Program-made: the position numbers and the translations under genes
DNA from: a virus
Virus record (IMG/VR): IMGVR_UViG_3300042924_003653
Location: 1-28,253 of that record
Length of the DNA: 28,253 nt
Reading direction: 5' to 3' (one strand)
The notes under the pieces: generated by a model
Databases searched by the model: none
Told to the model about the DNA's origin: nothing
What the model saw: the letters and a program-made list of their open reading frames with translations, nothing else
Shown: positions 26,387 to 28,253 of the stretch, in pieces
Layout: each line of letters begins with the position of its first letter
Position numbering within the stretch: the first letter of the stretch is position 1

Positions 26387-28253
26387 ATGGCTGAAACGCA
26401 GATAGATACGCTTTTGGAGAGCGCGGACGCCCTTGAAAAGGCCATAGACCAAGCCAAACCGCTGGAAGGCGGAGAGGCACTAGGAGGCGGATCCCCAGCT
26501 CCCAATAGCTTTTCAACAGCCTATCTGCTTACTGCGGAACAGGAGAAAAACCTTGTCGAGCATGCCATAAGAAGGCTCCGGGAAACCGAAGCCGACATGG
26601 GTCGCAACCTCACCCGATCTGCCGCTTGGCATAACAATATGTCGGGCGGGATTCCGGCTCATGACACTTTCCTTGGTAGAAGGCAGATATTTGAATGGAT
26701 CTACGAAAATAACGTAAGCTGGCGTCCTTTCACGATGGGGGGAATTTTTGAGCATAGTAACCTCATCGTTCCCTTAACCCGCAGGATTGCCCGCCAAATG
26801 ATTGCCCGAGCCGTTAAGTATTTCCTTGGGACAGACCCTTGGTTCGGAGTTTTGCCAGAAGGATCCTCGGATCGCAATGTGGCTGACCGACTTGAAAAGT
26901 ATGCCCGCTTCAAGTTTGACCGCTTAAAGATTAAGGATGCCCTCAAGATGGCCATCCAGATCGCTTTTGTCCGTGGTGAATGCGTTGTCAAAACGACCTA
27001 CACCCAGAAAGATCAGATATTCAAGAAGCTCCTGCGGGTCTTGGTGGACGGCCAAGGGAATCCGATTATGGCGGCCGACGGCGATTTCATCACAGAAAAC
27101 GACCGGTTTGCCCCATCCCAAGACGGCCAAATGGTCCTTCAAAGGGATATGCAAACCCCGCAACCTTTATTCCCAATCTTTATGGAGCAGTTGGTTACAC
27201 GAAAATCCGACATATTTATCGGGCCTGCGGCTGAACCAGTATACTTTCAAGACTTTCTGTGTCCGCTGACGGCGGCCTCAGTCGATGATGCTGACTTCTG
27301 TGCGCATCTTTATGATGCACCAGTAATGGAGCTGGCCGACCTTTATAGGAAAAAGGGAGTCGGATCCGAGGATCCAGATGAAGAGGTTGCCAGAATTCGA
27401 AGCGTGATTGAGCAGATTCGGTTGGCTTCAAGCGAAACCGGAAACCCTAAAACAGGGGCAGGGCAGTCTAGGTCAGAACGAGGCGAGGGTCAGGTAGGGG
27501 TCAATAATTCATCCCAGCCGTCCCTTGAGGTCGCTGAGTGCTACATTCGCTACGATGCTGACGGCGATGGGATTACCGAAGAAATCATGCTCCTTCTGGA
27601 TGTTAAGAATCAAAAAGCCATATTTTATGAGTACACAGCCAATGTAACTGCTGACGGGAAAAGGCCATTTACCGTCCTTCGGGTTAACCCAGTCGACGGC
27701 CGGTGGTATGGGATCGGAGCGGTTGAGCAGTTTAAGTCCTCGCAGGACTTCATAGATCTGACAGTCAACCGACTTAACTTTGCCCAAGGCGCAAGCGGGA
27801 GGATCACGTTCTGGAGGCCAGATGCCACTTACGAAGGATCCTCGAACCCAAATCTGGTGCTGAACAATGGCGGAACCTACACGCTTCGCCCGGGATTCTC
27901 AGCCAAGGATGCCGTTGAATATGTGGCACTCCCAGAGACTAAAAACGACCAGCTGAACTTCATGCTCAATTACTTCACGCAGATCGTTCAGCTTGAGTCA
28001 GGGATCGTGAACCCCGGCGACCAAGACTTTGCGGGTCTTCCAAGTTCCAAGCTGGCAACTGGGATCCGCTCGATTGACGCCTCGGGCCAAGAAATGTTCA
28101 GCCAATACATTCAGGACATGCTGGCTCCGCTAATGCAAATCATGAATCGCCTTGTCCTGCTGTTGCTCAAAAACTTAGATAAAAAAGAGGCTTTCAACTA
28201 TCTCGAAGGAGATGCGTTGAGCCTTATCTCTATCGGGCCAGATGACGTAAAGG
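26387..28253 (+). CDS. Portal protein, cut by the window edge
   Basis: An ATG 9 nt after the giant gene's stop opens a frame that stays open to the right edge, giving 622 residues without a stop. It has portal features: an N-terminal helical region, RRIARQMIARAVKYFLGTDP, an acidic YDADGDGITEEIMLLLD block (about 387-403), and YGIGAVEQFKSSQDFIDLTV followed by NRLN (about 441-464), which matches the stem-helix region of podovirus-type portals. The later part, including NYFTQIVQLESGI and SKLATGIRSI, fits the crown side. The portal is the dodecameric gate through which terminase packages DNA. No clear Shine-Dalgarno is seen, so translation may be coupled to the giant gene. Confidence 0.82.
   Translation, partial: MAETQIDTLLESADALEKAIDQAKPLEGGEALGGGSPAPNSFSTAYLLTAEQEKNLVEHAIRRLRETEADMGRNLTRSAAWHNNMSGGIPAHDTFLGRRQIFEWIYENNVSWRPFTMGGIFEHSNLIVPLTRRIARQMIARAVKYFLGTDPWFGVLPEGSSDRNVADRLEKYARFKFDRLKIKDALKMAIQIAFVRGECVVKTTYTQKDQIFKKLLRVLVDGQGNPIMAADGDFITENDRFAPSQDGQMVLQRDMQTPQPLFPIFMEQLVTRKSDIFIGPAAEPVYFQDFLCPLTAASVDDADFCAHLYDAPVMELADLYRKKGVGSEDPDEEVARIRSVIEQIRLASSETGNPKTGAGQSRSERGEGQVGVNNSSQPSLEVAECYIRYDADGDGITEEIMLLLDVKNQKAIFYEYTANVTADGKRPFTVLRVNPVDGRWYGIGAVEQFKSSQDFIDLTVNRLNFAQGASGRITFWRPDATYEGSSNPNLVLNNGGTYTLRPGFSAKDAVEYVALPETKNDQLNFMLNYFTQIVQLESGIVNPGDQDFAGLPSSKLATGIRSIDASGQEMFSQYIQDMLAPLMQIMNRLVLLLLKNLDKKEAFNYLEGDALSLISIGPDDVK

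Noticed and set aside
1-28253. tRNA or rRNA genes
   Set aside because: I saw no cloverleaf with a GGTTCRANTCC-type arm in the non-coding stretches and no rRNA-like sequence; apart from 125-493, no gap exceeds about 60 nt.

Overview
The window is a piece of a tailed double-stranded DNA phage or prophage (Caudoviricetes). Hallmark genes are a large terminase subunit (5525-7288), a portal protein (26387 to the right edge), a trimeric tail fibre with a self-cleaving S74 chaperone (1830-4547) and a small serine recombinase of the invertase type (1009-1635). Every gene I accept is on the + strand. Most are packed tightly, with stop/start overlaps. The host cannot be named from this sequence; base composition is near 50% GC. 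The gene set fits a podovirus-like virion with large ejected internal proteins, but this is inference.

Layout: 1-124 is the 3' end of an unrecognised gene. Positions 125-493 are AT-rich and non-coding, with a terminator-like stem-loop, two perfect palindromes and a possible promoter. Next comes an accessory and adhesion block: a small exported protein, the serine recombinase, a 54-residue ORF, the 905-residue tail fibre, and four small unrecognised ORFs leading into the terminase. After the terminase come a 72-residue ORF, a 498-residue low-complexity protein, and then one continuous reading frame of 5752 codons (9119-26377). This giant gene lies directly upstream of the portal gene, so it sits inside the virion-assembly gene cluster.

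The giant product is a polyvalent-type phage protein. In order it carries a coiled-coil N-terminus, a Gly/Ala-rich hydrophobic segment, a zincin-like domain with an altered motif (EEIAH), an SH3/KOW-like barrel, a ParB/sulfiredoxin-fold domain, a strawberry-notch-type SF2 helicase, a GYF_2-like domain, a sigma-70-like domain, a zinc metallopeptidase with HEFVH, a second coiled coil with a sigma-region-4-like helix-turn-helix, and a C-terminal virion-type segment. A short motif, x-A-Q-R-[I/L], recurs eight times, mostly exactly between these domains. I read it as a candidate processing site that would release separate effectors, including a roughly 273-residue sigma-like protein and a roughly 464-residue metallopeptidase. 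If the giant is packaged and ejected, the phage would deliver a helicase, a ParB-like domain, a protease and a transcription factor together with its DNA.

Two further signals stand out. A complete-looking 111-codon gene (15132-15467) lies in another frame inside the disordered linker upstream of the helicase; it has a strong Shine-Dalgarno sequence, a GTG start and a perfect hairpin just after its stop. In addition, the hexamer GGATCC is about five times more common than chance across the window, yet absent from 1759-6669, the stretch holding the tail fibre.
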